64,000 bases of DNA from an uncultured Flavobacteriaceae bacterium (GCA_947500385.1 CANMSA010000012.1:124001-188000); one strand, 5' to 3'; numbered from the stretch's first letter, positions 18,310 through 30,476 are shown. Made by a program: numbers and translations. Notes: a model not told the origin generated them from the letters alone.

Positions 18310-19353
18310 TTACTTTTGTTTAAGGGTCCGTTCAATTGCGTATCGTGCTTTTACACCAATATCCTGGGTTGAAAAATCATTCTCTCTATATTTTAAGTAG
18401 CCTACTATTCCTATCATGGCAGCATTGTCGGTACAATATTCGAATTTTGGAATATAAGTATTCCATTGATCGGTGGTTTCCTTTTGCTTCAATGCATGGC
18501 GTATACCCGAATTGGCGGAGACCCCCCCGCCAATGGCAATTTGTGAAATTCGGGTCTGGGCAACGGCTTTTTCAAGTTTGTCCATTAAAATACCGATAAT
18601 GCTGTGTTGAATGGAGGCACAAATATCGTTTAGGTGTTTTGATACAAATTCCGGGTCTTTTTTGGTTTCCTTTTGTAAAAAATATAGAATGCTGGTTTTC
18701 AGTCCACTAAAGCTAAAATTAAGACCTGCAACCTTTGGTCTCGGGAACTTAAAAGCTTTTGGGTTGCCGAGCTTCGCATATTTATCGACCAAGGGACCTC
18801 CGGGATAGGGGAGCCCCATCAATTTAGCGCTCTTGTCAAAAGCTTCCCCAACCGCATCGTCCAGCGTTTCACCTAAAATTTCCATATCAAAATAATCACG
18901 CACCAAAACAATTTGTGTATGCCCTCCGCTAATGGTCATCGCGAGAAATGGAAAACTTGGTGTTTGATTCGCTTCGTCTGCAATAAAATGGGCCAATATA
19001 TGGGCTTGCATATGGTTCACCGCTATCAGAGGAACTTTCAGGCCCAGCGCTAAAGATTTTGCAAAAGATGTTCCGACCAATAAGGAGCCCATTAAACCAG
19101 GACCTCTTGTAAAAGCTATGGCCGATACTAGTTTTTTATCGATATTTGCCTGGGCTAACGCTTGGTGCACCACGGGTACAATATTTTGTTGGTGTGCCCT
19201 AGAGGCAAGCTCGGGTACGACACCCCCGTATTCCTCATGGATTTTTTGGGTGGATACAACATTGCTCAGCACGCTGTTATTGCATAAGACGGCCGCAGAG
19301 GTATCGTCACACGACGATTCGATAGCAAGAATATAGATATTTTCGTTTGACAC
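18310..19353 (-). CDS. tsaD: tRNA N6-threonylcarbamoyladenosine transferase TsaD
   Basis: Kae1/Qri7-family subunit that, with TsaB and TsaE, transfers the threonylcarbamoyl group to A37 of ANN-decoding tRNAs. ILAIESSCDDTSAAV opens the ASKHA fold; the metal-binding histidines are His114 and His118 in NHMQAH; the third ligand is the Asp in YCTDNAAMIG near the C-terminus; GGGVSANSG is the nucleotide loop. The start is GTG at 19353 (MSNENIYIL in translation), with no alternative ATG nearby. 347 aa is normal. First gene of tsaD-tfoX-rsmE, divergent from tamB with 57 bp between starts. Confidence 0.97.
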   Translation of the reverse strand: MSNENIYILAIESSCDDTSAAVLCNNSVLSNVVSTQKIHEEYGGVVPELASRAHQQNIVPVVHQALAQANIDKKLVSAIAFTRGPGLMGSLLVGTSFAKSLALGLKVPLIAVNHMQAHILAHFIADEANQTPSFPFLAMTISGGHTQIVLVRDYFDMEILGETLDDAVGEAFDKSAKLMGLPYPGGPLVDKYAKLGNPKAFKFPRPKVAGLNFSFSGLKTSILYFLQKETKKDPEFVSKHLNDICASIQHSIIGILMDKLEKAVAQTRISQIAIGGGVSANSGIRHALKQKETTDQWNTYIPKFEYCTDNAAMIGIVGYLKYRENDFSTQDIGVKARYAIERTLKQK

Positions 19354-19379
19354 CCTGTTTGGAATAAAAATTGAATACC

Positions 19380-19407
19380 CAAAGGTAAAACATACCGTCC
19401 TATCAAA
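19380..19407 (-). promoter_or_regulatory. Candidate promoter for tsaD
   Basis: On the - strand, TACCTTTG (19387 down to 19380) fits the Bacteroidota -7 consensus TAnnTTTG exactly, and a TTTG lies upstream (19407-19404) after a 16-base spacer, shorter than the usual 19-22. The predicted transcript start is about 20 bases before the GTG of tsaD. It overlaps the 5' flank of tamB. Confidence 0.35.
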
Positions 19408-19410
19408 AAA

Positions 19411-22400
19411 TTGAAAAAAATATTGATTCGAACACTGCTGGTGTTTTTGCTCATCTGCGTGTTGGGGACCTTGGTACTTTCCTTACCGATCGTACAAACA
19501 CAATTGGCGCAGTTCGCTACCAAAACGATCAACGATGAGTTTGGGACAAAAATCAATATAAACAAGCTACGTATCTCCTTGATCTCGTGGGATACCGCTT
19601 TAAAGGGGGTGTATGTGGAAGATTTTAGAAAAGACACCCTTTTTTATGTCAATGAACTAACTACCTCTATCCTGAACGCCCGAAACCTGGCAAAAGGCAA
19701 ATTGGAATTCGGCGATATCGATGTAGACGAACTCGACTTCAAGCTTATTACCTATAAAGACAGCATTGCAACCAATTTGGAAATTTTCATCGACAAGCTA
19801 GATGATGGAAAACCTAGAAAACCGGGAACGCCACCCTTCTTTTTTTCATCCTCAAAAATGACCGTTGAGAATAGTAACTTTAAGATGATCGATGAGAACC
19901 TCGAACGTCCTGAAGCCCTGAATTTTAAGGATTTGGAAATCTTGGCTTCCGATTTTCAAATTTTAGGCCCGGAAGTGACCACCGGTATCGAGACCATGTC
20001 TTTTAGCAGTAGTAGGGGCATTCGAGTAGATTCGCTTACGACCGATTTTAAATATACCAAGCAACAAATGCGTTTCGATTCGCTCGCGATTCGCACAAAG
20101 GGGTCTAAGTTAAAAGGGAATCTCATTTTTAATTATGACCGAAAAGACTTTGGCGATTTTTTAAACAAGGTGAAAGTAGATGCTTCGTTTACCGAGTCCA
20201 GGGTAGCCTTCGATGAGGTGAACTTACTTTATAATCAGTTCGGTAGCGGGAAAGAGGTATCGTTTTCATCAAATGTCAATGGTGTTTTAAATGATCTGAA
20301 CCTCGAGGACCTATTTCTACAATCCGACAATACGGGGATACGGGGCGATTTTAACTTTAAAAATCTTTTTAGTAGAACAAGACCATTCGTAATGGTAGGG
20401 AGAATGAAAAATGTGACCTCGAGCTACTACCAGTTGAACGCGCTAATGCCGAACATCTTGGGGCAATCGTTACCATCCTCCTTTAAAAAATTTGGCCAGT
20501 TTACCATTCGTGGAACTACCGAGGTGACCGAAACCTCTATCAACGCAAAGGTGAACATTAATACGGCCATCGGAAGCTGTTATGCCGATTTGGCCCTTGG
20601 AAATATTGATAACATTGACAATGCCACTTACAAAGGTTTTGTTTCCTTGATCGATTTTGATTTGGGGAATTTTGCAGAAAATGAGCGTTTGGGCAAGACC
20701 TCACTTGATATTAATGTAGAAGGCCAGGGACTTTTGGTACAGGAAAATTTAAATACCGAAGTAATTGGGGAAGTGTACAGTATTTACTTTAACGATTATA
20801 AATACCAAGATTTAAAAGTTTCAGGAATCATAAAAGAACAGCTTTTCGATGGAAGTTTGATCAGCAATGATGAGAATATCAAATTTAGCTTCAAGGGGCT
20901 GGCAGATTTTGGCTCGGCCAGAAACAACTTTAACTTTATCGCTTCGGTAGATTACGCAGATCTTAAAAAACTTAATTTTATTCGGGACAGTGTTTCCATT
21001 TTTAGGGGGAATGTAAATATGGATATCAGTGGTAACACACTTGATAACATTGTGGGAGATATTACCTTTACCAAAACGAACTTTCAAAATAAAAACGACA
21101 CCTACTACTTTGACGATTTCAAGATAACATCGACCTTTGAAAACGATTCTACTCGGGTGGTCGACATTAATTCGCCCGATATCATAACCGGTTACCTAAG
21201 AGGTAACTTCAAGGTAAAGGAGCTCGGAAAGTTAGTACAGAATTCACTGGGGAGCGTTTATACCAACTACAGACCGTTCCAAATTTCCGATGGCCAAACA
21301 CTGGCCTTTAATTTTAAAATCTACAATAAGATCGTAGGGGTGTTTTTTCCCGAGGTCAAGTTCGACCCGAATACTTTTATAAAAGGAAATATTATTGCCG
21401 ATGAAGGGGACTTTAAGCTCACATTCAAATCTCCAAGTATAGAGGCTTTTAATTCAAAGGCCGATAATATAGATGTAAAGGTCGATAATAAAAATCCGCT
21501 CTACAATACGTATGTTTCCGTTGGAAACCTATCGAACCCCTATTACGATGTAAAGGATTTCAATATCATCAATACTACCCTAAAGGACACGCTATTCTTT
21601 CGTGCGGAATTCAATGGAGGAAGCGAATACAATGATATTTATAACATTAACTTCTACCACACGTTCAATAAAGAGAACAAGTCGGTCATAGGCCTCAAAA
21701 AGTCCGATATTAGTTTTAAGGAAAATACATGGATCCTCAATAAAGACGGTAACAATAAGAATAAGGTAATCGTAAATCGCACCTTGGATAGTATTAATAT
21801 CCAAGAAATCGTGATGAACAATAACCAGCAAGAACAGATTCGCCTGAAAGGGCAATTGGCCGATTCTACTTTCAAGGATTTACAGCTGGAGTTCAAAATA
21901 GTATCGCTTGATAAAATTACGCCTGCGATTGACAGTTTGCGTTTGGAAGGCGAGGTGAACGGTACCTTGAATGTATTTCAGAAAGACGGGGTATACCTGC
22001 CCTCATCAAATTTAAATGTGGCAGATTTTTCCGTAAACGATATGCGTTTAGGGGATTTGGCCGTCAGCATCGCCGGAAATCGTGATTTAACCGATTTTGT
22101 GGTGAACTCTCAGTTGACCGATAATGGCATCGAAAAATTAGGAATCGTAGGGAATGTAAAGAACAAGGGAGACATGCCGACCGCCGACCTTTTGGTAAAT
22201 TTCAATGGTTTTGATATTGCACCCTTTAACCCCTTAGGGGAGGGGGTCATCGATCGAATTAGAGGGCGTCTCAGCGGAAATGCACGTATAAAAGGAGAAG
22301 TAGATAATCCCGATTTTAATGGCATCCTCACCTTGGACGACGCGGGAATTGCGATTCCCTATTTGAATGTCGACTATAGTTTTGCACCAAATTCGAGGGT

Positions 22401-23880
22401 TAACTTGGTAAGACAAACCTTTGATTTTGACAATATTGCGATAACCGATGTTGCTGAAAATACGAGGGCAACCTTAGATGGTACCATTAGTCACCGGTAT
22501 TTTGGCGATTGGACGCTTAATTTAAATGTGAATACGAATAATAACCGTCTCCTTATCCTCAATACGCCTAAAGATAACGAAGAGCTCTACTACGGCACCG
22601 GCTTTTTAACGGGTACTGGGCGTATTTATGGCCCCACCAAAGCCTTGAATATAGACGTAAAGGGCGCAACTGCTCGCGGTACTTCGATAAAGATTCCCCT
22701 GAACGATGTGGCCACCGTCGGGGATTATTCGTTCATAAATTTTATCAATAAAAGTGAAGCAAGCGAATCTAAGGAGGAAAGAACCCTGGATGAAGTACAG
22801 GGATTACAATTAGAGTTTGATTTAGATATTACGCCAGACGCCGAAGTGCAAATTGTTACCGATACGGAAACCGGAAGTACCTTAAAGGGCACTGGTGGAG
22901 GCCCTATCCTGATGCGTATCAATACCCTTGGCGATTTTCAGATGTGGGGAGACTTTGTGGTGGTTACCGGGGAGTATAACTATAAATTTGGAGGCATAGT
23001 CGACAAAACCTTTTCTGTAAAACCAGGAGGAACCATTAACTGGCTGGGAGACCCCTTGGGGGCCCGTTTGAATTTAGAAGCGGTCTATAGCTTACAGGCA
23101 AACCCTTCTCCCTTGTTGGATAACTCGTATAGTCGACAAATACCGGTAGATGTGGTCATTAAACTAACTGATGAACTGCAAAGTCCCGGTATTGATTTTA
23201 ACATTGAATTTCCACAAACCAATTCGATCGTAAAATCGGAGTTGGAGTATCGTCTTCAAGATCCGACCATCGAAGAAACGAATGCCATCTTTTTATTGGC
23301 TCAAGGGTCTTTTGTAAACGAGCAAACGGGGATTAATGGGCAAGCGGTTACCGGAAACTTGCTGCAATCGGGTTTTGGTATTCTAAACTCGGCGCTTAAT
23401 GGCGATAATGACAAGGTAAATTTAGGATTGTCCTATGTGCAGGGCAATAACTTTGCGGATGTACAGTCTCAGGATCGTTTGGGTGTTACCGTGTCGACCA
23501 AGCTCAGCGATCGTTTATTGTTTAATGGGAAAGTAGGGGTGCCAGTAGGGGCGGAAGGGACCACGGTGGTTGCCGGCGATTTCGAAATTCAGTTGTTGTT
23601 AAATGAGGAGGGTACGTTGAGTGCCAAGTTTTTTAGCCGCGAGAGCGAGATACAACAGTTTGTGGGGGAACGTATCGGTTCCACCCAGGGTGTGGGTTTA
23701 TCCTATGAAGTAGATTTTGATAGTTTTGAAGAGCTTTTAGCAAAGGTATTCAGGAAAGGGAGGGAACAAGAGGAAAAGCTGGAAAAAGAACCGCCAAAAA
23801 GTGAAGTGCCATCTCCGGGAGCATTCATTCAAAACGATAGTTTGCTGCGTTTTTCTTCGAAAACCAAAGGCCGGGATTAG
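19411..23880 (+). CDS. tamB: TamB-like translocation and assembly module protein
   Basis: AsmA-like bridge protein of the TamB family, thought to span the periplasm and aid outer-membrane protein or lipid traffic. It has one N-terminal membrane anchor (about 5-27), then more than 1000 residues of repeated beta-strand segments forming a lipid-groove-like filament, and the C-terminal TamB (DUF490) domain from about residue 1080 on, including GGGPILMRINTLGDFQMWGDF, GEYNYKFGGIVDKTF and LLQSGFGILNSAL. A Glu/Lys/Pro-rich tail (about 1450-1489) is not part of the domain. The only usable start is TTG at 19411: an in-frame TGA lies at 19372 and no ATG or GTG falls between. Partner TamA/BamA is not in the window. 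1489 aa is usual for Bacteroidota. Confidence 0.93.
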   Translation: MKKILIRTLLVFLLICVLGTLVLSLPIVQTQLAQFATKTINDEFGTKININKLRISLISWDTALKGVYVEDFRKDTLFYVNELTTSILNARNLAKGKLEFGDIDVDELDFKLITYKDSIATNLEIFIDKLDDGKPRKPGTPPFFFSSSKMTVENSNFKMIDENLERPEALNFKDLEILASDFQILGPEVTTGIETMSFSSSRGIRVDSLTTDFKYTKQQMRFDSLAIRTKGSKLKGNLIFNYDRKDFGDFLNKVKVDASFTESRVAFDEVNLLYNQFGSGKEVSFSSNVNGVLNDLNLEDLFLQSDNTGIRGDFNFKNLFSRTRPFVMVGRMKNVTSSYYQLNALMPNILGQSLPSSFKKFGQFTIRGTTEVTETSINAKVNINTAIGSCYADLALGNIDNIDNATYKGFVSLIDFDLGNFAENERLGKTSLDINVEGQGLLVQENLNTEVIGEVYSIYFNDYKYQDLKVSGIIKEQLFDGSLISNDENIKFSFKGLADFGSARNNFNFIASVDYADLKKLNFIRDSVSIFRGNVNMDISGNTLDNIVGDITFTKTNFQNKNDTYYFDDFKITSTFENDSTRVVDINSPDIITGYLRGNFKVKELGKLVQNSLGSVYTNYRPFQISDGQTLAFNFKIYNKIVGVFFPEVKFDPNTFIKGNIIADEGDFKLTFKSPSIEAFNSKADNIDVKVDNKNPLYNTYVSVGNLSNPYYDVKDFNIINTTLKDTLFFRAEFNGGSEYNDIYNINFYHTFNKENKSVIGLKKSDISFKENTWILNKDGNNKNKVIVNRTLDSINIQEIVMNNNQQEQIRLKGQLADSTFKDLQLEFKIVSLDKITPAIDSLRLEGEVNGTLNVFQKDGVYLPSSNLNVADFSVNDMRLGDLAVSIAGNRDLTDFVVNSQLTDNGIEKLGIVGNVKNKGDMPTADLLVNFNGFDIAPFNPLGEGVIDRIRGRLSGNARIKGEVDNPDFNGILTLDDAGIAIPYLNVDYSFAPNSRVNLVRQTFDFDNIAITDVAENTRATLDGTISHRYFGDWTLNLNVNTNNNRLLILNTPKDNEELYYGTGFLTGTGRIYGPTKALNIDVKGATARGTSIKIPLNDVATVGDYSFINFINKSEASESKEERTLDEVQGLQLEFDLDITPDAEVQIVTDTETGSTLKGTGGGPILMRINTLGDFQMWGDFVVVTGEYNYKFGGIVDKTFSVKPGGTINWLGDPLGARLNLEAVYSLQANPSPLLDNSYSRQIPVDVVIKLTDELQSPGIDFNIEFPQTNSIVKSELEYRLQDPTIEETNAIFLLAQGSFVNEQTGINGQAVTGNLLQSGFGILNSALNGDNDKVNLGLSYVQGNNFADVQSQDRLGVTVSTKLSDRLLFNGKVGVPVGAEGTTVVAGDFEIQLLLNEEGTLSAKFFSRESEIQQFVGERIGSTQGVGLSYEVDFDSFEELLAKVFRKGREQEEKLEKEPPKSEVPSPGAFIQNDSLLRFSSKTKGRD

Positions 23881-24012
23881 AATTGAAACAAAACCCGATA
23901 TGATTGTTGTATTTGTATTCTTTACATAAAGATAACGCAAACGTTTGAGAGGTGTTTCAAAACCAAGTTTACGAGCATCCCTGATGTGGGGAAGCAGTGT
24001 ATTTTTAGATTG

Positions 24013-24037
24013 TAACTATTTGATTTTAAAATAGTTA
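24013..24037. repeat. AT-rich inverted repeat between tamB and pfkA
   Basis: A perfect 9-bp inverted repeat (24013-24021 TAACTATTT with 24029-24037 AAATAGTTA) and a 7-base loop, followed by a T-rich stretch. It could be a weak terminator for tamB, whose stop is about 130 bases upstream, or an operator for pfkA-gapA. The stem has no GC core, so termination strength would be low. Confidence 0.4.
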
Positions 24038-24130
24038 TTTTGCATTTTTCTTTTAAAAAAGCCGGTTCTTTCCATGCTTTTCCAAATCGACCTTTAGCTC
24101 GCTGGCCCTTGTAAAATTACTTGCTAACAA

Positions 24131-24161
24131 TTCGCTATGTGAAATAAGTTCGTTAGTTTTG
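24131..24161 (+). promoter_or_regulatory. pfkA: Candidate promoter for pfkA-gapA
   Basis: TAGTTTTG at 24154-24161 matches the Bacteroidota -7 consensus TAnnTTTG, and TTCG at 24131-24134 (one mismatch to TTTG) lies upstream with 19 bases between. The predicted transcript start is roughly ten bases before the ATG at 24179, giving a very short leader. Confidence 0.5.
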
Positions 24162-24178
24162 CAGCTTACATTTTTTTG

Positions 24179-26190
<2,012 letters not shown>

Positions 26191-26212
26191 TACGTATACA
26201 TCACTATAAAAT

Positions 26213-26255
26213 TCCTGAAAATAGGCGCATTTTGCTTATTTTCAGGATTCTTTAT
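26213..26255 (+). terminator. Rho-independent terminator after gapA
   Basis: An 11-bp perfect stem (26213-26223 with 26237-26247, TCCTGAAAATA paired with TATTTTCAGGA) that can be extended inward by three more pairs including one G-T, leaving a 7-base loop. A T-rich stretch follows. It lies between gapA and the BadF-type kinase gene, whose ATG is only 23 bases further on. Confidence 0.8.
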
Positions 26256-26270
26256 TTAAACAGGTAGGTT

Positions 26271-27122
26271 ATGATATTGATTGTGGATAGTGGAGCGACC
26301 AAATCGGATTGGATTGCTTTGGATGAAAAAGGAAATCAGTTGTTTTTGACGCAGACACTTGGGTTGAGTCCTGAGGTGCTTACACGGGAAGTTATTGAAG
26401 ATCGCTTGGCGAATAACTTCGAGATTTCTAAAAACAAGGAAAAGGTATCACGATTATACTTTTATGGTGCAGGCTGTGGAACCGATCGGATGAAGCGTTT
26501 TTTGAGAGAAATCTTTAAGGACTTTTTCCCCAATGCAAAAGCGGAGGTAAAGGAGGATACGTATGCGGCAATTTTTGCAACTACTAAAATTGGGCACCAG
26601 GGCATTGTTTGCATCTTGGGAACAGGATCTAACTGCAGTTATTACGATGGTCACCAGCTTTTTCAGAAGGTTACCTCTTTGGGGTATATCCCAATGGATG
26701 ACGGCAGCGGCAACTTTTTTGGTCGAAAGCTAATACGCGATTATTACTTTCATAAAATGCCCCAGGATCTGGGTATGAAATTTGCAAAAGGCTACAACCT
26801 CGATGCCGATGTCATTAAGGAAAACCTATACAAACAACCGAACCCAAATACCTATTTGGCCACGTTTGCCCGTTTTCTGGTGGAAAACAAAGATCATCCG
26901 TATTGCAAAGGGGTGATTGATAAAGGGTTTCAGCAATTTGTAAACAATTATATCATGCAATTTGAGTTGGCCACCAAGGTGCCCATTAATTTTGTAGGGA
27001 GTATCGCCCATTACCTTCGGGAAGAACTGACTACGGTACTTGAACGTAATGATTTGATCGTTGGAGTGATTCGGCAACGCCCTATAGACGGCTTGGTGGA
27101 GTTCCATAAATCGAACCTGTAG
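26271..27122 (+). CDS. BadF/BadG-type ATPase, probable N-acetylglucosamine kinase
   Basis: ASKHA-fold kinase of the BadF/BadG/BcrA/BcrD family; related Bacteroidota proteins are annotated as N-acetylglucosamine kinase. The phosphate-1 loop is LIVDSGATKSDWIALDEKG at the N-terminus, and GIVCILGTGSNCSYYDG (about 107-123) is the phosphate-2 region with the sugar-binding GTGSN. GYIPMDDGSGNFFGRKLI follows. 283 aa fits a single-domain sugar kinase. It may feed amino sugars from peptidoglycan recycling or chitin into metabolism; the GH3/NagZ-like enzyme at 36 kb would be a plausible source (inference). It lies just after the gapA terminator and converges with ridA. Confidence 0.8.
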   Translation: MILIVDSGATKSDWIALDEKGNQLFLTQTLGLSPEVLTREVIEDRLANNFEISKNKEKVSRLYFYGAGCGTDRMKRFLREIFKDFFPNAKAEVKEDTYAAIFATTKIGHQGIVCILGTGSNCSYYDGHQLFQKVTSLGYIPMDDGSGNFFGRKLIRDYYFHKMPQDLGMKFAKGYNLDADVIKENLYKQPNPNTYLATFARFLVENKDHPYCKGVIDKGFQQFVNNYIMQFELATKVPINFVGSIAHYLREELTTVLERNDLIVGVIRQRPIDGLVEFHKSNL

Positions 27123-27189
27123 CGAGTCGTTGTGAAAGTCCTGGGCATTTCTATTCAGAGAAGCTTAATGGCATTTCCTTTCAGATACG

Positions 27190-27570
27190 CTAGAGTACGG
27201 CGATCATGGATATTTCTACATTCACAAATTTAGGAAGATTGGCTACCTCCACGGTTTCCCTGGCAGGCGCCGAATCAGTATCAAAATAGGCGCCATATAC
27301 TTCATTGATCGCTGCAAACTGGTGCATGTCTTTTACAAAGATACTGGCCTTTACTACATTTAAGAACGTGGCGCCCGCTGCTTCGAGAATGGCTTTTAAA
27401 TTTTCCATCGACTGCTGCGTTTCGGCCTTGATATCCCCCTCGATCAAATTTCCGGTCTTAGGGTCCATTGGGATTTGACCGGAGATATACAAAGTATTTC
27501 CCGTGAGTACTGCCTGATTGTAAGGGCCTATTGGGGCAGGGGCATGGGGTGTATTGATTATTTTTTTCAT
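27190..27570 (-). CDS. ridA: RidA-family enamine/imine deaminase
   Basis: Cytosolic YjgF/YER057c/UK114-family protein that hydrolyses reactive 2-aminoacrylate and related imines from PLP enzymes. The signature is complete: PIGPYNQAV near the N-terminus, LYISGQIPMDP, and the catalytic Arg104 in ARETVEVANLPK with Glu119 in VNVEISMIAVL. 126 aa is normal for the trimeric enzyme. It is downstream of lptD on the - strand after a 100-bp gap and converges with the BadF-type kinase. Confidence 0.95.
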   Translation of the reverse strand: MKKIINTPHAPAPIGPYNQAVLTGNTLYISGQIPMDPKTGNLIEGDIKAETQQSMENLKAILEAAGATFLNVVKASIFVKDMHQFAAINEVYGAYFDTDSAPARETVEVANLPKFVNVEISMIAVL

Positions 27571-27670
27571 CGCGTGTTATTTATGATTGAATTTGTTGCT
27601 TGTTTCCCTACTGGTCGTTCAAAGGTTTTTAATGAAATTTAAAACGATCTGCTCCTGCGAACCATTGCCC

Positions 27671-30418
27671 TTATCTACGGACGGGCTGACTTCTGTTTTC
27701 CCATTTAAGATCTTTTAACACAGAACTCTTGATTCCAATAAAGAAAAACCAACTTTCAAAACGGCCAAAGGGCGTCCAATTAAAGCGCAAGACAAAACTT
27801 TTCAAATCCCGTTCAATACGAAGGTTCGTATTGGCGAATCCCTTATTTCTAAAATCATAACCCGAGTTTCCACCAATTTTCCATCGGGGTGAAAGTGATA
27901 TATCCCCGGAGAACATCAAGGAATGGGCGCTGAACTCATTTTGTCTAGCGGGGTTCGAATACGTGGCGGAATACGCCAATCGAAGGTTCCAGGGAATTTT
28001 GGTCGCATATAGGGGATTTTCAACATTCTCCGAATCACGGTCGGGGTCGTTAAAACCTCCTTGGTCCCCATAAAGGCTTTCGGCATTTCCGAACAAGTCG
28101 TCGTCGCGACCGCCACTTTGGGCCACATAATCATATGGATCGGGCTCCTCCTCCTCTTCACCATCTTCCTCTTTTCTGCCAAAGGTCTTACTGTCAATTG
28201 AATATCCTACCGTTAGCCTTGCAGTGGTAAGCCTAAAAAGACTCCCACCGTTATTAATGTTCCAAGTATCTATTTTTCGACCATTGTTATCAATCGCGTA
28301 GGGATCAAGAACCCCCCCGAAATCAATCTTCATTTTGTTGTCCAAGATGGAAGTTCCGCCATTGATGGTCAAGGGGCTTAGTTTGAGCGAATCAGCTTCG
28401 AAATTATAACCGGTTCCGATATTAAAATTAGAGAGTATGGGCACTTTTTTGGGCTCCAGGGCGGTGGAGTCCTTGTCGCGCACCTTTGCCTCCAGCGTAT
28501 TGGCCAACGAAAAATTCAAACTACTCGATTTGCCAAGACTTGGAGCGCCGTTCAGGGTTCCTTGAAATCGGGTGTATTGAACAATCTCGTCCGTATCGGT
28601 ATTGGTATACTCATCAAAAAATTGGTCGAACGACGGGGTGTAACCATAACTAAGAGAGGGGCGCATTACGTGCCGGATTGCCTGTATTTTTTTGTCCTCC
28701 CCCCGAATGAAGGTACCGTACAATGTGGTTCCGATACTGGTGCTTAAGCCGTATTTATTAAAGCGATCAAACCCTTTCACCGTATCTATTACTACCGAGC
28801 CCCTGGCCCCGTCCACTCCTGGTGCATAGCTCCGGTTGTAGGTTTCCAAAGCCCAAATATCCTCATAGGTACCACCCATGGTAACACTGAAAAATTTGGC
28901 AATTTTGAAGTTGGTACTAAGAGGAATACGGTGCCTGGCACCAATTTGGGCATTGTCGAACATACGACCGGTCAAGAAATCATCGTCATTGGTAGCCAAT
29001 CTATTTTGGGCGTTTACATCATATTGCAAGTTGATGTTCTGTATCGCCCCTTTTTTGATGCCATCTTTTTTTGCGAACGGAAAGATACGCTCCAGGCTTC
29101 CTTGAAAGGTAGGTAAGGTCATCTGAATGTTATCTACGCCCTCGGCCGCGGTAGTATTCTGACTATGGGTCATGGTAAGGCTCATATTCACCGAGGGGTA
29201 CTCTGGGAATGTTTTGGAATAACTGATCGATGAACTCAAGTTGTTGTTCAATCGGTTTGCTTGGTTCACCTGGTTCAAAGAGTTCTGGTAGTACGAACTA
29301 CTCCCTAGGTTTACCGATGCCGAAAAACGGGAATTTGGGCTCGCCTTAGGGTCTTGGGAGTGAGAAATTTGAATATTATAAATCGTATTTCGTGCATAAT
29401 CACTAAAACCTCGTTGACTTGTAACTAGGTTCTCAAACCTGAAATTCACGTTTCCACGGTATTTATATCGCTTCGAATACACCGATTGTGTACGAAAACC
29501 GTAACTCCCATTGGTATAGAAATCCCCGGTAAGGGTCAAATCTGCATACTCACCGAACGGAAAATAGTAACCGCCATTTTGTAAAAAATAACCTCGATTC
29601 GGGTCATTCCCAAAGGCGGGCATCATTAAACCTGCGGTACGCCCAACGGTTAGCGGAAAATAGGCGAAGGGGAGGGCAATGGGGGTGGGAACATCGGCTA
29701 TATATAGATTACTGTAGCCGGCGATGACCTTCTTTTTCGGAACAAACTTGGCCCTGCGCACCCGAATGTAATAATCAGGATTGATGGTGTCTCCGGAGGT
29801 GGTGAGTTTCCCTTCGCTCAAAAAGTAGACCGAATCGTTTTCTTTCTTGGTTATTTCGGCATAAACTTTCATGGCATCACTACCCAGGCCGGCCGCCCCA
29901 ACATCTGCCTGTTGCTCTGTTCGGGAATTCCAGATAAGCGCTTTTTGGGTGTCAAAATTAAACCGGATCGAATCGGGACGTACCTCTTGGCTTCCTTGTT
30001 TGAAAAAAGGCAATTGGGAATAATTGCCCAGGGAGTCTTGTAAACGGCCGGCGTAGACCTCATTCTTAACATAATCCATGACAATAATACCGGCCTTTAA
30101 CTCGGTATCCTGATAGTAAATTTCAGCCTCGTTGTAGAGGTATATCTTTTGGTCTTTCTGGCTCAAACGCACATAATCTTTGGCCTTATATTTGATTTTA
30201 TCCAAAAGAACACCGGGTTTGTTGTTCAATGAATCGGTCTGGGTAGAATCGACCGCTGTAGTATCCCGTATGGCGGAAAGGGGCATTAACGGGGCAACGA
30301 TCGTATCTTGTTGCGCCTTAATAGGCATAGAGATAATTTTGTCTTCTTGAGAAGATACGGCGAACGTACCGAACAAAAGTAGGAATAGGAAAAGTAAATG
30401 ATGTTTATTTGATTGCAA
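27671..30418 (-). CDS. lptD: LptD-like LPS-assembly outer-membrane protein
   Basis: Bacteroidota-type LptD, which inserts lipopolysaccharide into the outer leaflet. A signal peptide (about 1-23, ending VSSQ) is followed by a low-complexity stretch, an OstA/LptA-like beta-jellyroll (about 60-210, AEIYYQDTELKAGIIVMDYVKNEVYAG) and a large beta-barrel with alternating aromatic strands to the C-terminus; VPTPIALPFAYFPL is a typical transition into the barrel. A Glu/Asp-rich loop occurs near residue 755. No upstream ATG is available; the start is TTG at 30418, directly before the signal peptide. It is divergent from the amidase gene. Confidence 0.9.
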   Translation of the reverse strand: MQSNKHHLLFLFLLLFGTFAVSSQEDKIISMPIKAQQDTIVAPLMPLSAIRDTTAVDSTQTDSLNNKPGVLLDKIKYKAKDYVRLSQKDQKIYLYNEAEIYYQDTELKAGIIVMDYVKNEVYAGRLQDSLGNYSQLPFFKQGSQEVRPDSIRFNFDTQKALIWNSRTEQQADVGAAGLGSDAMKVYAEITKKENDSVYFLSEGKLTTSGDTINPDYYIRVRRAKFVPKKKVIAGYSNLYIADVPTPIALPFAYFPLTVGRTAGLMMPAFGNDPNRGYFLQNGGYYFPFGEYADLTLTGDFYTNGSYGFRTQSVYSKRYKYRGNVNFRFENLVTSQRGFSDYARNTIYNIQISHSQDPKASPNSRFSASVNLGSSSYYQNSLNQVNQANRLNNNLSSSISYSKTFPEYPSVNMSLTMTHSQNTTAAEGVDNIQMTLPTFQGSLERIFPFAKKDGIKKGAIQNINLQYDVNAQNRLATNDDDFLTGRMFDNAQIGARHRIPLSTNFKIAKFFSVTMGGTYEDIWALETYNRSYAPGVDGARGSVVIDTVKGFDRFNKYGLSTSIGTTLYGTFIRGEDKKIQAIRHVMRPSLSYGYTPSFDQFFDEYTNTDTDEIVQYTRFQGTLNGAPSLGKSSSLNFSLANTLEAKVRDKDSTALEPKKVPILSNFNIGTGYNFEADSLKLSPLTINGGTSILDNKMKIDFGGVLDPYAIDNNGRKIDTWNINNGGSLFRLTTARLTVGYSIDSKTFGRKEEDGEEEEEPDPYDYVAQSGGRDDDLFGNAESLYGDQGGFNDPDRDSENVENPLYATKIPWNLRLAYSATYSNPARQNEFSAHSLMFSGDISLSPRWKIGGNSGYDFRNKGFANTNLRIERDLKSFVLRFNWTPFGRFESWFFFIGIKSSVLKDLKWENRSQPVRR

Positions 30419-30476
30419 GGCTATATATCCTATTTTTGTAACCGTTTGGCGACCCGTGGTTATCGGGATTTGAGAT

